64,000 nucleotides of DNA from Methanogenium sp. S4BF. Lineage in GTDB: Archaea; Halobacteriota; Methanomicrobia; Methanomicrobiales; Methanomicrobiaceae. Shown piece after piece: positions 25,931-35,401 of this stretch (within the stretch, counting starts at the first letter, position 1; every line of letters starts with the position of its first letter). The translations under genes were made by a program, and so were the position numbers. Below the pieces are notes generated by a model, which saw nothing but the letters and a program-made list of their open reading frames with translations, was not told where the DNA came from and did no database searches. The stretch covers positions 1,361,940-1,425,939 of the forward strand of contig NZ_CP091277.1 in the NCBI RefSeq assembly GCF_029633965.1. The letters are read 5' to 3'.

Positions 25931-26715
25931 TGGCAGAAATTCTTCAGTATAAACGAATTGACGGGGTATTCCACCGGATGAACGCACTCACGAAGATCTG
26001 CTTTTTGCTGGTGGTCATCGTGCTTGCCATCCTCTCCACCAACCCGGTGGTGCTCGCCAGTATCATCCTTCTGATACTCATGCTTGCCGTGGCCGGACGC
26101 TTTGGCCGTGAACTGCTCGCACAGGTGCCGATGCTCATCTTCCTGAGTGCGGGGCTTCTGCTTTTGACTGTGCTCACCATGCAGAGCGGAGAAGTGATCG
26201 GATACCTGATTCCAACCGCCGTGCCGGTCATCGGCGGCCACATCCCCATCACCACCGGGGCGCTGAACTTCGCCGCCATCCTCTCCCTGCGGTTCTTTGT
26301 GATGCTCTTTGCATTCCAGCTGATGATCATCTCCACCCAGCCGCGTGACCTGATCACCGCCCTGCAGAGGATGCACCTCCCGGTGGACTACTCGCTGATG
26401 CTCCTGATAGCCATCCGGTTCATCCCGAGCCTGCAGCTGGAAGGCAAGCGTATCCAGGAGGCACAGCGGGCACGGGCATACAACCCCGGTGCAGGGGTCA
26501 AAGGCAAAATAAAGGAGCTGACCCCCATCATCATCCCGCTCGTTTCAAACGCCCTCGGCAAGGCCAATGTCCTCGGTCTCACGATTGACCTCCGGGGACT
26601 GCGAACGATGTCCCGCACACCCGGCCTCGACCGCCCCTTCGGCACACCGGATTACCTGCTGGCGGTGCTCACTGTGGTTCTTGTCATTGCCGGGGCTGCG
26701 ATGATTCTGGGGTGA
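25930..26715 (+). CDS. ECF transporter transmembrane coupling protein
   Basis: A 261-residue EcfT/CbiQ-family protein with about five to six helices. The cytosolic coupling region has the family's paired arginine motifs (AQRARAYNP and later TIDLRGLR), which contact the two ATPases. Its ATG shares a base with the TAA of the fused S-ATPase-ATPase gene (TAATG). With that gene it makes a complete four-part ECF importer from only two polypeptides. Confidence 0.88.
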   Translation: MAEILQYKRIDGVFHRMNALTKICFLLVVIVLAILSTNPVVLASIILLILMLAVAGRFGRELLAQVPMLIFLSAGLLLLTVLTMQSGEVIGYLIPTAVPVIGGHIPITTGALNFAAILSLRFFVMLFAFQLMIISTQPRDLITALQRMHLPVDYSLMLLIAIRFIPSLQLEGKRIQEAQRARAYNPGAGVKGKIKELTPIIIPLVSNALGKANVLGLTIDLRGLRTMSRTPGLDRPFGTPDYLLAVLTVVLVIAGAAMILG

Positions 26716-26869
26716 ATATTTCCATTATTTCCAATCACTCCATTTTTCATTCATTCCATTCTTACGCCGCATCAGGCCATACAGAAACTGACGTGGCAGA
26801 CCGGCATCTCTGTTCAGACAGGCACCGGAAACCAAAAGCACTATCCTTTCATCAACCCTGAATCATCAT

Positions 26870-27277
26870 ATGCAGAACAGAACGGCGACACTGTTGGGAT
26901 TCGGCCTCCTCACCTGGCTTGTCCCCTTTGCCATTTCCATCCCGCTCTACTCCCAAACCGACATTTTCCTCTTCAAGAGCATCATGATTGTCGTGGGCGC
27001 AGCCGTCGGGGCAGCCCTGCTTGTTCTCTGGTTCAGGGGAGTGCATGAAAACCACCTCAGGGAGGGTATAACGGTTGGCATCCTCTGGCTCATCATGAAC
27101 TGGGCACTCGATATCGCCATCCTTTTGCCGCTCTCAGGCTCCCCGGCCAGCTCGTGGTTCGCGGAGATCGGGCTCAGATACCTCGTGATACCCATTATGG
27201 CCGTGACGGTGGGATATGCACTCCGGGATGCGGCAGGCGGAGAGAGGAAGGAGGACAGCAAGATGCCGTCATCCTGA
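26870..27277 (+). CDS. Small four-helix membrane protein of unknown function
   Basis: A 135-residue protein with four predicted hydrophobic helices (about residues 8-27, 33-54, 65-88 and 98-119) and a charged C-terminal tail. A His/Glu/Arg-rich loop (RGVHENHLREG) lies between helices 2 and 3. I do not recognise the family. Start ATG 26870 lacks a good ribosome-binding site. It stands alone between the ECF operon and the convergent PEGA surface protein gene. Confidence 0.6.
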   Translation: MQNRTATLLGFGLLTWLVPFAISIPLYSQTDIFLFKSIMIVVGAAVGAALLVLWFRGVHENHLREGITVGILWLIMNWALDIAILLPLSGSPASSWFAEIGLRYLVIPIMAVTVGYALRDAAGGERKEDSKMPSS

Positions 27278-27455
27278 GATATCCCGAAAATACGCAGAAC
27301 AGAAGATACGAACTGACTGTCCCTCCCGTATATGACCCATCACACACGGGGGGTGGGTCTGCAGGGAGGGGGGCACCCCCCCCTTGCTCTGCGTAAATAT
27401 CGATTAAAGGAAGATTCGAATCCTGCTACACACGGTTTGTTCCGGGTGAACTCTT

Positions 27456-27463
27456 AAAAAAAA
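27456..27463 (-). terminator. Terminator of the PEGA protein gene
   Basis: A run of eight A on the plus strand (T in the transcript) begins eight bases past the stop codon of the PEGA gene; another T-rich stretch is inside the last codons. It fits an archaeal T-tract terminator. Confidence 0.4.
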
Positions 27464-27470
27464 GATTTTT

Positions 27471-29378
27471 TTATTCTTTCCTGCCCACGAGGGCAAGGAC
27501 CGCACCGATAATGGCAAAGGCCGCCATTACAGGGAGAACAGGTGCAGGGCCCTGAGTGGTCGGGGGAACGGCCACGAGACCAAGCGCAACCGGCGTGCTC
27601 TGGCCGCCGGTGACAGTCACTGTCTGGGAGGCATCGGTATATCCGGTCTGTTTCACGGTCACGGTATGCGAGCCGGCGGGGATGTCCGGGAGGGTCACCG
27701 GGGTGATGCCCCGGAACGCATTATCAAGGTACACTTCCGCACCGGTCGGAGTTGAGGAGACGATGAGCTGTCCGGTCGTGTCAGGCGTGGGCGACGGCGC
27801 ATTCGGTGTAAGCTGCGCATTCACGGTCATGACAGACCCGCCTTTTACGTACATCGTCTGGCTGTAGTCCTCGAAATCCGGATGCGTAATACGGATGGTG
27901 TGCGAGCCCTGCAACACACTTGTCAGGTCGAAATAGCTGTTGACCGGGGTCTGGCCCATATAGGTCCCGTCAAGGAATACGGCTGAACCACCCGGTGTGG
28001 ACCCCACTTCAACAGACCCCAGGGTCGGATGCTGAGGGGTGAACGTCACGGTGACGGGCGTCTGCTGCCCAGCACTCACGGTGACAGTCGTGACGTACTC
28101 ATTATACCCTCCCTTGTGCAGCCGGAGGGTGTGCAAACCGGGTGCAAGGTTGGTGACGACATTCGGGCTTTCGGCGATGAAGCTCCCGTCCACATAGATA
28201 TCCGCCCCCTGGGGTGCGGTATTGACATTCAGGGAGCCCGTCTGCGGGGGATTGGGCGTCAGGTATGCATTCACCGTGACGGTCTGGCCAGCGGTCACAT
28301 ACACTGACGTCATGTATGACTGGTAGCCGTTCATCGTAATCTGAACGTTATGGCTGGTTCCCGCACGCACGGATGTAAAGGTGGCAGGCGTACGCTGCCA
28401 TGTGCTGCCGTCAATGGTGGCAATCGCGCCGGAGGGGTGGGAGACAACCGTTATGGACCCATACGTCGGTGAGGGGGTCGGGTTCAGGGTTGCATACAGG
28501 TTCACCGTCTGTCCGTTTGCAGGCCACGCCGTCACCGGCCCGGTGAAGGTCGTGTAGCCGGATTTCCGGACGGTAAACGTCTGGTATGGCGTGCCGGTCG
28601 TCACGACCCCGGTATCGGAGAATCCCTGGACAATGGTGCCTCCCGGCATGGATGTGTCAAAGATAACCGCAGCGCCGTTCACGTTGCAGTTCACCCGCAG
28701 CCATCCCTTCTCAGAGCCGACGGGTGCATGAGTCGTGGGCACCGGCGTTGCCTGAGTCGTCGGCACAGGTGTCGGCACTGCTGTTGCCGGCGTGGTCGGG
28801 ACGGTGGTCGGTACTGGCGTTACCGGTATCAGTTTCAGCGTTGCATCGATGGCAGCCTGCTCACCGGCACGGAGATCCTTTTCGGTAGTGTATCGCTCAT
28901 AGCCTGTCATCGTGACCACAATGGTGTGAGAGCCGGATCCCAATTCCCTGCCGTTGATGGGAGTTACTCCGGCCGCTTTCCCGTCAATAGTGACCTCTGC
29001 TCCGGAAGGCGAGGACAGAATCGTCAGCCATCCAACCTGCGGCACCGGTTTTTCTGTTGCGGGTACCGTGGTGGGGACTGTTGTCGCAACGGTTGTGGGC
29101 ACGGTTGTTGGTACCGGAGTGGCTGCCGTTGTCGCTACGGTTGTGGGCACGGTTGTTGGTACCGGAGTGGCTGCCGTTGTCGCTACGGTTGTGGGTACGG
29201 TAGTAGGTACCGGGGTGGCTGCCGTTGTCGCTACGGTTGTGGGTACCGGGGTGGGTGTCAGAGTCACCCCGCCACTGATCGGCTCTTCGGTCGCAACCGG
29301 TTCAGCCCCGGCTGCTGCTGCGGGAATCACCAGCATGGCAACAACGAGGACAGATATAAGTAATGCACCAATTTTCAT
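27471..29378 (-). CDS. Surface protein with six PEGA domains
   Basis: A 635-residue exported protein. Residues 1-23 form a signal peptide ending AAAAG; then a Thr/Pro stalk with TPVPTTVPTTVATTAA repeats, a first PEGA domain (GWLTILSSPSGAEVTIDG), a second short Thr/Pro stalk, and five more PEGA-like domains of about 70 residues, each opening G-x-L/I-x-V and ending in a GY-x-Y/T turn and a TLTP-like linker. A last hydrophobic helix (PVLPVMAAFAIIGAVLAL) and GRKE tail anchor it in the membrane. PEGA domains are found on cell-surface proteins. The start is ATG 29378, where the signal peptide begins; the frame stays open upstream to 29717 without coding character. Confidence 0.9.
   Translation of the reverse strand: MKIGALLISVLVVAMLVIPAAAAGAEPVATEEPISGGVTLTPTPVPTTVATTAATPVPTTVPTTVATTAATPVPTTVPTTVATTAATPVPTTVPTTVATTVPTTVPATEKPVPQVGWLTILSSPSGAEVTIDGKAAGVTPINGRELGSGSHTIVVTMTGYERYTTEKDLRAGEQAAIDATLKLIPVTPVPTTVPTTPATAVPTPVPTTQATPVPTTHAPVGSEKGWLRVNCNVNGAAVIFDTSMPGGTIVQGFSDTGVVTTGTPYQTFTVRKSGYTTFTGPVTAWPANGQTVNLYATLNPTPSPTYGSITVVSHPSGAIATIDGSTWQRTPATFTSVRAGTSHNVQITMNGYQSYMTSVYVTAGQTVTVNAYLTPNPPQTGSLNVNTAPQGADIYVDGSFIAESPNVVTNLAPGLHTLRLHKGGYNEYVTTVTVSAGQQTPVTVTFTPQHPTLGSVEVGSTPGGSAVFLDGTYMGQTPVNSYFDLTSVLQGSHTIRITHPDFEDYSQTMYVKGGSVMTVNAQLTPNAPSPTPDTTGQLIVSSTPTGAEVYLDNAFRGITPVTLPDIPAGSHTVTVKQTGYTDASQTVTVTGGQSTPVALGLVAVPPTTQGPAPVLPVMAAFAIIGAVLALVGRKE
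29079..29245 (-). repeat. 48-base tandem repeat encoding the Thr/Pro stalk
   Basis: About three and a half copies of a 48-base unit (plus-strand start GTTGTCGCTACGGTTGTGGG), nearly identical, encoding the 16-residue TPVPTTVPTTVATTAA repeat of the PEGA protein stalk. High identity suggests recent expansion, and copy number may vary between strains without breaking the frame. Confidence 0.8.
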
Positions 29379-29798
29379 AATTATACTTAATTGTTTTCCA
29401 TTACTGGCGTTTAATAGTCTCGGAAAAGAGATATGGGTCAGGAATGCGGATGGGTTGGGAAGAAAGCCCCCACACTCATTATCAGGCTCGTCCCTGACAT
29501 CAGAGAATACCTCAGTTTTATCCAAAAATGCCCGGCATCTGTGTGAGAGAGACAGGGCATATGAGAGAGTATATGAGAGACCGGAGGGCACCCTCCTGCT
29601 CTGAATAGCTGCGGGTAGTAAGTCCAAAATAGTGAGACAACAGCGAGCAGATACATAAAAAAAAAAACCCGTTTTTGTTGCTTGCCATTGGTGTTTTAAA
29701 GAAGTGCAACATGGCATTTAGCCTTGTTAAGGATAGATTCGGCAAATCCAAATTAAACACGATTAAATATCGATAATCTTAGATCTATTGCATATCAA
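29379..29798. other. Divergent promoter region, PEGA and TPR genes
   Basis: No gene is supported here. The minus-strand TATA for the PEGA gene is probably TTAAGTATAATT just upstream of its ATG, predicting little or no leader. On the right, GATTAAATATCG at about 29761-29772 is a TATA box for the TPR gene. A small GGAGGGcACCCTCC palindrome is at about 29582-29595. Minus-strand ORFs extend the PEGA frame but lack start signals. Confidence 0.5.
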
Positions 29799-30632
29799 AT
29801 GAAGATTAAGACCCTCTTAGGCATAATTTTAATACTAGCAATTGCCGGTGTGATAATTCCGCCCATGATATCAGAAAACACCGAATTACGGTCAGGCATC
29901 GGGAATGGCCTTTCTGAAGTATTTCTTGAACAAAAAAAGTATGACATGGCAGTTGCATCGGCTGAATGGGTTCTGGAGACAAATCCGTCCGACATCGGGG
30001 CACGGGAAAAAAAGGCTGATGCACTGGCCAGCCTTGAACAGTATGAAGAGGCTGCAGCAATTCAGCAGTCCGTTGTGACAGACAAGGGAGCCGGGGCGAC
30101 CCTGGACGACTGGAACAAACTTGCCGGACTGAACGCAAAGGCAGGTAATATCGAATCCTGTGTGGATGCCTATGAGACGGTGCTCTTCATGTATGATACT
30201 CCATACGCCGGAGGCGGAGCCGCATCGGGGGAACCAGACAGTTACCAGAGACTCACCTGTGAAAAAGGGGCGATACTCATTAAACTCCAGCGATATGACG
30301 AAGCCATCGCCTGCTACCAGTCGGCAGTCGATATGAACCCGTCTGATGCCTCGGCATGGATTGGTCTGGGGGATGCATACCTCTTTCAATCCCTCTATGA
30401 TCAGGGCCAGTTAGCAGATCTCTACGCTGACCTGGGAAAAGCACCCCCGGAGAGGGATTCATCCGTGCAGAAGATGACCAGCTCATCGTTCGAGGCTCAC
30501 AGAAAGGCGGTTGATGCATACCAGAAGGCAGTCGAAATTGACCCTCTCGTATATCCGGCAGTTGCAGCCAAGATCATGGGCAGTTATGAAAAGACGGTGA
30601 ACAGTTACCAGGACATCCTGGAGAGTATGTAG
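29799..30632 (+). CDS. Exported TPR protein
   Basis: A 277-residue protein with a hydrophobic N-terminal segment (residues 4-22, a signal anchor) followed by tetratricopeptide repeats across most of the chain: YDMAVASAEWVLETNPSD, YEEAAAIQQSVV, CVDAYETVLFMY, YDEAIACYQSAVDMNPSDASAW and AVDAYQKAVEIDPL. It should be membrane-tethered with the repeats outside, offering a protein-binding surface. ATG 29799 has no ribosome-binding site and lies about 30 bases from a TATA box, so it is probably translated from a leaderless mRNA. Partners are not known; the divergent PEGA protein is a neighbour only. Confidence 0.8.
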   Translation: MKIKTLLGIILILAIAGVIIPPMISENTELRSGIGNGLSEVFLEQKKYDMAVASAEWVLETNPSDIGAREKKADALASLEQYEEAAAIQQSVVTDKGAGATLDDWNKLAGLNAKAGNIESCVDAYETVLFMYDTPYAGGGAASGEPDSYQRLTCEKGAILIKLQRYDEAIACYQSAVDMNPSDASAWIGLGDAYLFQSLYDQGQLADLYADLGKAPPERDSSVQKMTSSSFEAHRKAVDAYQKAVEIDPLVYPAVAAKIMGSYEKTVNSYQDILESM

Positions 30633-30941
30633 GCAGGGGTGATCCACAGAGTATTCCTTAACCATATCTCCTCTTCTCAAAATACCAGCCGGGGTCATCC
30701 GGTACACCTGTGAAATACATGCGCATCATGAAAACTGCAGGACAGACACGGGTTGTACCAAACCGGTGCAAACGGAAGATGACGAAATTACCGGCTGAGA
30801 TTGGCGTTCGAAACCAGCGCCGTTCACCCTGACATTCCGAACCCCTGAATGTAGAGCAGGGCCACCGGTGGCGGGAACAGCAGAATCAAAACAGGGATGC
30901 GGGACCTGCCGCCCCCGCCGGTTTCCCATTCGATGACGGAA
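30633..30941. other. Intergenic stretch, no gene seen
   Basis: This region separates the convergent TPR and YczE-like genes. Short ORFs on both strands lack start signals and family features. No repeat or RNA gene was recognised. Confidence 0.4.
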
Positions 30942-31613
30942 TCAGCGCCCCGGATGGAACAGACTGCCTCCCACATTAAAATACAGAAACAGCGTGCTAA
31001 TTGCCGTTATAATATATCCTACAAGCAAAGCGGAAATGAGGGTCCCCTCTCCCAGACCCTTTATCGTCCCGAATGAGAAAAACGAGATTATACCTGCAGA
31101 ACAGCAGAGTGTCATATCAAATGCCACCTTTACCGTTCCAAATTTTTTTCCGGCTTTGTTTGCAATTATTTTTACCACGGCATCACCGGGATAGACAAAC
31201 GTATTGGATGAAACTTCCAGGTAAACCCCAAAAGCCAGCAGGATGCAGCCCAGTAATAACGTGATGATTTCCGCGGCATAAAAACCCGGATTCACAGAAG
31301 CGAACAGCAGCATACCCAGATCAATAAAAAATCCAAGAATAAGGCCGACAAAAACCTGAAGATACTGGATTCGGGGGAAATTTCTCCCCAGTATCAGAAT
31401 CTCTATACAAAGAAAGAAAACACCCAGCAAAAATGCAAATTCTCCAAAGGTAACCGGAAATACCAGACAGAGAACATAGGGGACACTTGAAATCGGAGAT
31501 GTCCCGAGGTATGATTTGGTGATCAGGCTTATTCCAAGGCCCATGAAAAATAATCCCGTGAGCAGGACTGCATAACGTGTAACGGTAGTTTTGATCGCTG
31601 TAGTGCCAACCAT
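30942..31613 (-). CDS. YczE/YitT-like membrane protein
   Basis: A 223-residue integral membrane protein with about five helices, resembling the YczE/YyaS/YitT group. GLFFMGLGISLITKSYLGTSPISSVPYVL at the N-terminus shows the family's G-x-G and LG-x-SP turns, and NTFVYPGDAVVKIIA lies in the middle. The molecular role of the group is not established. It sits downstream of cmk in the same direction but about 110 bases away, and takes the place where many archaea have rpl14e and cbf5, so it may mark a breakpoint after the ribosomal array. Confidence 0.7.
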   Translation of the reverse strand: MVGTTAIKTTVTRYAVLLTGLFFMGLGISLITKSYLGTSPISSVPYVLCLVFPVTFGEFAFLLGVFFLCIEILILGRNFPRIQYLQVFVGLILGFFIDLGMLLFASVNPGFYAAEIITLLLGCILLAFGVYLEVSSNTFVYPGDAVVKIIANKAGKKFGTVKVAFDMTLCCSAGIISFFSFGTIKGLGEGTLISALLVGYIITAISTLFLYFNVGGSLFHPGR

Positions 31614-31726
31614 TTTCTTTCAGGATACTGCTACCCGTGGGCTTTTGCAGAGGATAAGAATGACCATCAGTGCACACGGGGAACGGATACCACCAAATAC
31701 AAAATCAGAGAAAAAGAGAAGAAGAA

Positions 31727-32254
31727 TTATTTTTTGATGCCCGCAATGGCCGCATCAACAATGGCGCCAATCTCATCGACCCCCCATACCTCAGAATTTA
31801 TAACGAGGTCGTAGGGCGTGAGATCATTGATATCAATATCGTAGTATTTCCGGTATCTGCCAGCCTCGCAGTCCTCACGTTCGATGGTGAGTTCAACTGC
31901 TGTCTGCGGGTCGATCTCTTCCCTGTCAGAGATGCGCACAGATCGGCATTCAACAGACGCCGCCACCCAGATGCGGATATCAGCGTTATCAATCATGTGT
32001 CCTGCAAGTCGTCCCTCAATGATGATATTATCGCGTGCCTCGCCAATCTCCTTCTGGCGGGCATCGATCATCAGGTCCACAGATTCATCTTCCTCTGCCA
32101 GCCGTCCGAAGTCGGCCAGATTCATATTACGTTCTGCAGCAAGGCCGCGGAAAACCTCCCCTGCAGATATCAGACTGAAATTATGTTTATTCACCAAATA
32201 TTTGGCAAGTGACGTTGTTCCGCTTCCCGGCGGGCCGCTCACCGTGATCCGCAT
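31727..32254 (-). CDS. cmk: Cytidylate kinase, archaeal type
   Basis: A 175-residue kinase that phosphorylates CMP (and dCMP) with ATP. The P-loop is GPPGSGTTSLAK at the N-terminus; the CMP-binding and lid segments follow (IIIEGRLAGHM, RISDREEID, then YRKYYDIDIND). The ATG overlaps the stop of the DUF106 gene (TGATG). It is the last gene of the ribosomal array; truB and rpl14e, common next genes in other archaea, are not here. Confidence 0.93.
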   Translation of the reverse strand: MRITVSGPPGSGTTSLAKYLVNKHNFSLISAGEVFRGLAAERNMNLADFGRLAEEDESVDLMIDARQKEIGEARDNIIIEGRLAGHMIDNADIRIWVAASVECRSVRISDREEIDPQTAVELTIEREDCEAGRYRKYYDIDINDLTPYDLVINSEVWGVDEIGAIVDAAIAGIKK

Positions 32255-32931
32255 CAGAGGCCTCCGATATTCAGTGCCTTACGGATCACCTGCGAGAGGC
32301 AGATGGAGCAGATCATATACCAGAGAATCCATGCCGGGAGGAAGAACGCGACATCATTGATCCCGATCTCCCCCAGATACGGGAAGACAATGGTCGGCAT
32401 CTCCGTGATGATTCCGGCATCAAAGGAAGCCTGAACATTTGAAATCGTCCAGAGCATCCAGATAAAGATGGGAACCGTCACCAGCAGAATCCATTTCATC
32501 GGCTTGAACTGCTCCTGAGACATCTGCATCTGTTCTTCCATCATCCGTGCCCGCTTGTCATTGAGCTTTTTGAGTTTCTTCTCATCGCCTGCAAGCTGGG
32601 CTTCACGGTAAATCTTCTGGAATTCCTTCATCTTTGCCTGCACTGCCTGCATCTTCTCATAGTCTATCGTATACTTCTGGAGAAGGGATGAATAACATCC
32701 GGTAATCGATGCAAGAATGAGGATCAAAATAACCCAGAGATTGGGATTTTCAGTAACACCGATGACCGTTGCCATGGGCCCGAAGATAAAGTTCGCACCA
32801 TACCCGATAGCATCACGAACCGGGGGTATGGAATATGCCCCCATCGCGATAAGCATGACAATGAAAAATGATGTCATGCCTCCCATGGCACTTTTTCCTG
32901 CTGATTTGCCGGATGTTGCGATATGCCTCAC
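32254..32931 (-). CDS. EMC3/DUF106-family membrane insertase
   Basis: A 225-residue membrane protein with an N-terminal helix, a second helix, a cytosolic coiled coil rich in Lys/Glu/Gln (about residues 95-145) and two more helices near the C-terminus. This is the layout of archaeal DUF106, the relative of YidC, Oxa1 and eukaryotic EMC3 that helps insert membrane proteins beside the SecY translocon. Its place two genes after secY is typical. The start overlaps the end of the adenylate kinase gene by four bases. Confidence 0.88.
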   Translation of the reverse strand: MRHIATSGKSAGKSAMGGMTSFFIVMLIAMGAYSIPPVRDAIGYGANFIFGPMATVIGVTENPNLWVILILILASITGCYSSLLQKYTIDYEKMQAVQAKMKEFQKIYREAQLAGDEKKLKKLNDKRARMMEEQMQMSQEQFKPMKWILLVTVPIFIWMLWTISNVQASFDAGIITEMPTIVFPYLGEIGINDVAFFLPAWILWYMICSICLSQVIRKALNIGGL

Positions 32932-33497
32932 CTCAGAATCTCTTTGAGCTCTTCCACCGATTTCTCAAGCAGATTGTCAGCATTGACCACAACTTTCACC
33001 GTACATCCGGTCAGCATCGCATATGAGGCTGCCATTGCACGGTTAAACTGCTGGTGCTCACAGAGAGCACGGTAGCCTTCTGCATCACGGATACGGGTTT
33101 CATCGCCCATCCGCCGCATCAGGATCTGATCCTCATCGGTCTCGACAAGGACAACGATATCAGGCATCAGCTCTTTGAGCACCCATTCGGGAAGTCCTGC
33201 AAGATATCCCTTCGGTGTCTTCACCGTACAGTGCGTATCGATGATGACATTGCCTTCTGTCTTAGCGATGAACTGAGCTGCATTGCGCTGCAGTTCACGC
33301 TGTTTTGCCTGTTCGAGTTTCCGCATCTCATCACGGCTCTGCACGAGGCCCTGATTGGATGCGACATCGAACATGCACGATCCAAAATTAATATTCTGAT
33401 ACTCGACACCCTCGGATGCGAGTTCAGAAATTGTCTGATTGATGACGGTTGTCTTGCCGACTCCCGGTACACCGGTAATTACTACTTTTTTACCCAT
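32928..33497 (-). CDS. adkA: Archaeal adenylate kinase
   Basis: A 189-residue kinase of the archaeal AdkA type, converting AMP and ATP to two ADP. KVVITGVPGVGKTTVINQ is the P-loop; DTHCTVKTPKGYLAGLP and VLVETDEDQILMRRMGDETR mark the nucleotide-binding middle. I use ATG 33497 (MGKKVVITG) with GGAGTGA eight bases upstream, rather than the longer frame that overlaps secY. It lies directly after secY, as in most euryarchaea. Confidence 0.93.
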   Translation of the reverse strand: MGKKVVITGVPGVGKTTVINQTISELASEGVEYQNINFGSCMFDVASNQGLVQSRDEMRKLEQAKQRELQRNAAQFIAKTEGNVIIDTHCTVKTPKGYLAGLPEWVLKELMPDIVVLVETDEDQILMRRMGDETRIRDAEGYRALCEHQQFNRAMAASYAMLTGCTVKVVVNADNLLEKSVEELKEILR

Positions 33498-33505
33498 TCT
33501 CCACT

Positions 33506-34939
33506 TCACTCCTTGCCGAAGAACCCGCGCATGAACGGGTACATCTCCATGATCTGTTCACTTGCGACCTCCTCATACAGCCGGTATACAATACTGACTG
33601 TCAGCAGGAGACCCGTTCCTCCAACCATTCCGATGACACCAAAGTAGTTGGCAACCACACTGAGGAGACCCACAAAGACACCACCAATGACGGTGACACG
33701 CGGGATGTAGCGGTCCAGATATTTGACAAGGACCTGCTCTGATCTCCGGTACCCGGGGATCGACATACCGCTCATCTGGATCTGCCGTGCGACATGGGAC
33801 GAGTCAAGGCCCGCTGTCTTCACCCAGAAGAGTGCAAAGATTGCGCCGCCGACCACCATCACGAAGAGGTCGAGACCCATTCTGATGATAATCTCCCAGA
33901 TCGGGTGACCGACATCATATGCCCACCACATCCAGTCGGACGGACCGTTGATAGGTGCAAGGAAGTACATGATGCCGTTTATCGGTGTGTTGCCCTGGAA
34001 CGTTCCCAGGATAGTGATCCCAAGATTGTTCAGGAACAGGCCGAGCATCTGGATGTTGGCCTGCAGGACACGGACAAGAATCATCGGCAGCACACTGGCG
34101 TAGATGAGTTTCACCGGGAAACGCCCGCGTGCACCACGTACAGACGCATGTGCAAGCGGAATTTCAATCCGTGTCGATTCCACATAGACAATCACAAGGA
34201 ATATCGCAACAGTCGTAATCAAAGCGAGCATATCAGTGCCGAAGTACTCAAGGAATGGCGCACCATCCATGATGACCGCAAAGAGCCGCGGGAAGAACCC
34301 GACAGGGTAAGCGTCCTGCACCGCATTCCAGTTAAGGAACCCGTTGACAAGACCCTGGGAAACACCAGCAATGATAAAGAGACCGACGCCGGAGCCGACT
34401 CCCCATTTGGTAACGACCTCATCCATGAAGAAGATCAGTACCCCACCGATACAGATCTGCAGGAAGATAAGAAACGTCACAGCACCGAGATTTCCGCCAA
34501 ATAATGCATTTGCAACGACCGGGTCAGGGGACAGGAATCCACCGATAACGTTCGGCAGTGCCTCAAGTACGATCATGACAAAGATCAGGAGCTTCTGTAA
34601 GCCCATGTACATGACCTGTCCGCGTGCATCACTGGTATCCAAATCCAACAGATCAGCACCCTTGAGGAGCTGAAGCACGATGGATGCAGTGACAATCGGC
34701 CCGATACCCAGATGGGCGATTGAGCCGCTCGCACCGGCTAAGAGGGCACGGTAGAACGAGAAAATATCCTGTGAACTCGGATCAAGCCCAAAAACCGGAA
34801 TATTGGTCAGTACAAAATACAAAATCAGAATAGCAGCAGTCCAGATTAACTTGTTTTTAAAGTGGACATGCCCTTCCGGACTTCTCACTGCAGGCATTGC
34901 TGCCAGCAGCGGTTCTAATCGATCCAGCATCGCTCCCAT
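33506..34939 (-). CDS. secY: Protein translocase subunit SecY
   Basis: The 477-residue pore-forming subunit of the Sec61/SecY channel with ten membrane helices. The plug region (IFSFYRALLAGASGSIAHLGIGP), the cytosolic loop with ESTRIEIPLAHAS and RGARGRFPVKLIY, and the second loop EQVLVKYLDRYIPRVT are all recognisable. ATG 34939 has GGTGA eight bases upstream; a GTG four codons earlier keeps the frame. It follows uL15 by 27 bases. SecE and Sec-beta genes are elsewhere. Confidence 0.96.
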   Translation of the reverse strand: MGAMLDRLEPLLAAMPAVRSPEGHVHFKNKLIWTAAILILYFVLTNIPVFGLDPSSQDIFSFYRALLAGASGSIAHLGIGPIVTASIVLQLLKGADLLDLDTSDARGQVMYMGLQKLLIFVMIVLEALPNVIGGFLSPDPVVANALFGGNLGAVTFLIFLQICIGGVLIFFMDEVVTKWGVGSGVGLFIIAGVSQGLVNGFLNWNAVQDAYPVGFFPRLFAVIMDGAPFLEYFGTDMLALITTVAIFLVIVYVESTRIEIPLAHASVRGARGRFPVKLIYASVLPMILVRVLQANIQMLGLFLNNLGITILGTFQGNTPINGIMYFLAPINGPSDWMWWAYDVGHPIWEIIIRMGLDLFVMVVGGAIFALFWVKTAGLDSSHVARQIQMSGMSIPGYRRSEQVLVKYLDRYIPRVTVIGGVFVGLLSVVANYFGVIGMVGGTGLLLTVSIVYRLYEEVASEQIMEMYPFMRGFFGKE

Positions 34940-34966
34940 AGTACAATTCACCAGAAAAAAAGAGAA

Positions 34967-35401
34967 TCAGGCGTCCAGTGCCTGGCCACCGTTCTCTTCA
35001 ATCTTTTGTCGGGCTCTGTCAGTAAATGACACAGCAGAGATGTTCATCTTCTTGGTAACTTGTCCGCCTCCAAGTATTTTATCAATACCGATTTGGCCTG
35101 CATCAATGACGATGGTATCTCCATCCATCTCTGCGTTTCCTGATGCCACAAGGGCATCTGCCATCTGGTCGATATCCCCGATGTCAACAGCGTCAACAGC
35201 AGACGGGTTCTTGTTCACAAACCCGTGCTTTCCGTTGTGGACATCATTGTTAACGAGGAAATGGGAGAACCGGTGGTCACGGTGACCTGCACGGCCTCTG
35301 CCACCACGGTTTCCGGCGCCACGACGGTTCTTGTGCGTTCCACCGCCGCATGTCCGTGATCCGCGATATTTTGAGCGTTTGTTTACTGGCATCTGACTCA
35401 C
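34967..35401 (-). CDS. rpl15: Ribosomal protein uL15
   Basis: A 144-residue large-subunit protein. The N-terminus is extremely basic and glycine-rich ([29 protein letters not shown]), the extension that threads into 23S rRNA; the globular part ends with [23 protein letters not shown]. Its start overlaps the end of the uL30 gene by four bases. It precedes secY, the usual end of the spc operon. Confidence 0.94.
   Translation of the reverse strand: MSQMPVNKRSKYRGSRTCGGGTHKNRRGAGNRGGRGRAGHRDHRFSHFLVNNDVHNGKHGFVNKNPSAVDAVDIGDIDQMADALVASGNAEMDGDTIVIDAGQIGIDKILGGGQVTKKMNISAVSFTDRARQKIEENGGQALDA

Noticed and set aside
27367-27384. GGGGGGcaCCCCCC hairpin as a terminator
   Set aside because: The loop is too small, no T-tract follows, and a convincing T-tract for the neighbouring gene lies elsewhere.
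29079-29245. Possible CRISPR array
   Set aside because: Units are contiguous 48-base coding repeats without unique spacers, and no cas genes are present in the window.
28728-29604. Plus-strand ORFs rich in Cys/Arg/Gly or Val/Thr across the stalk repeat
   Set aside because: These are translations of the 48-base stalk repeat on the wrong strand; the minus-strand PEGA protein explains the DNA fully.
29379-29717. Upstream extension of the PEGA protein
   Set aside because: It would bury the signal peptide 113 residues into the protein, and its residues look non-coding.
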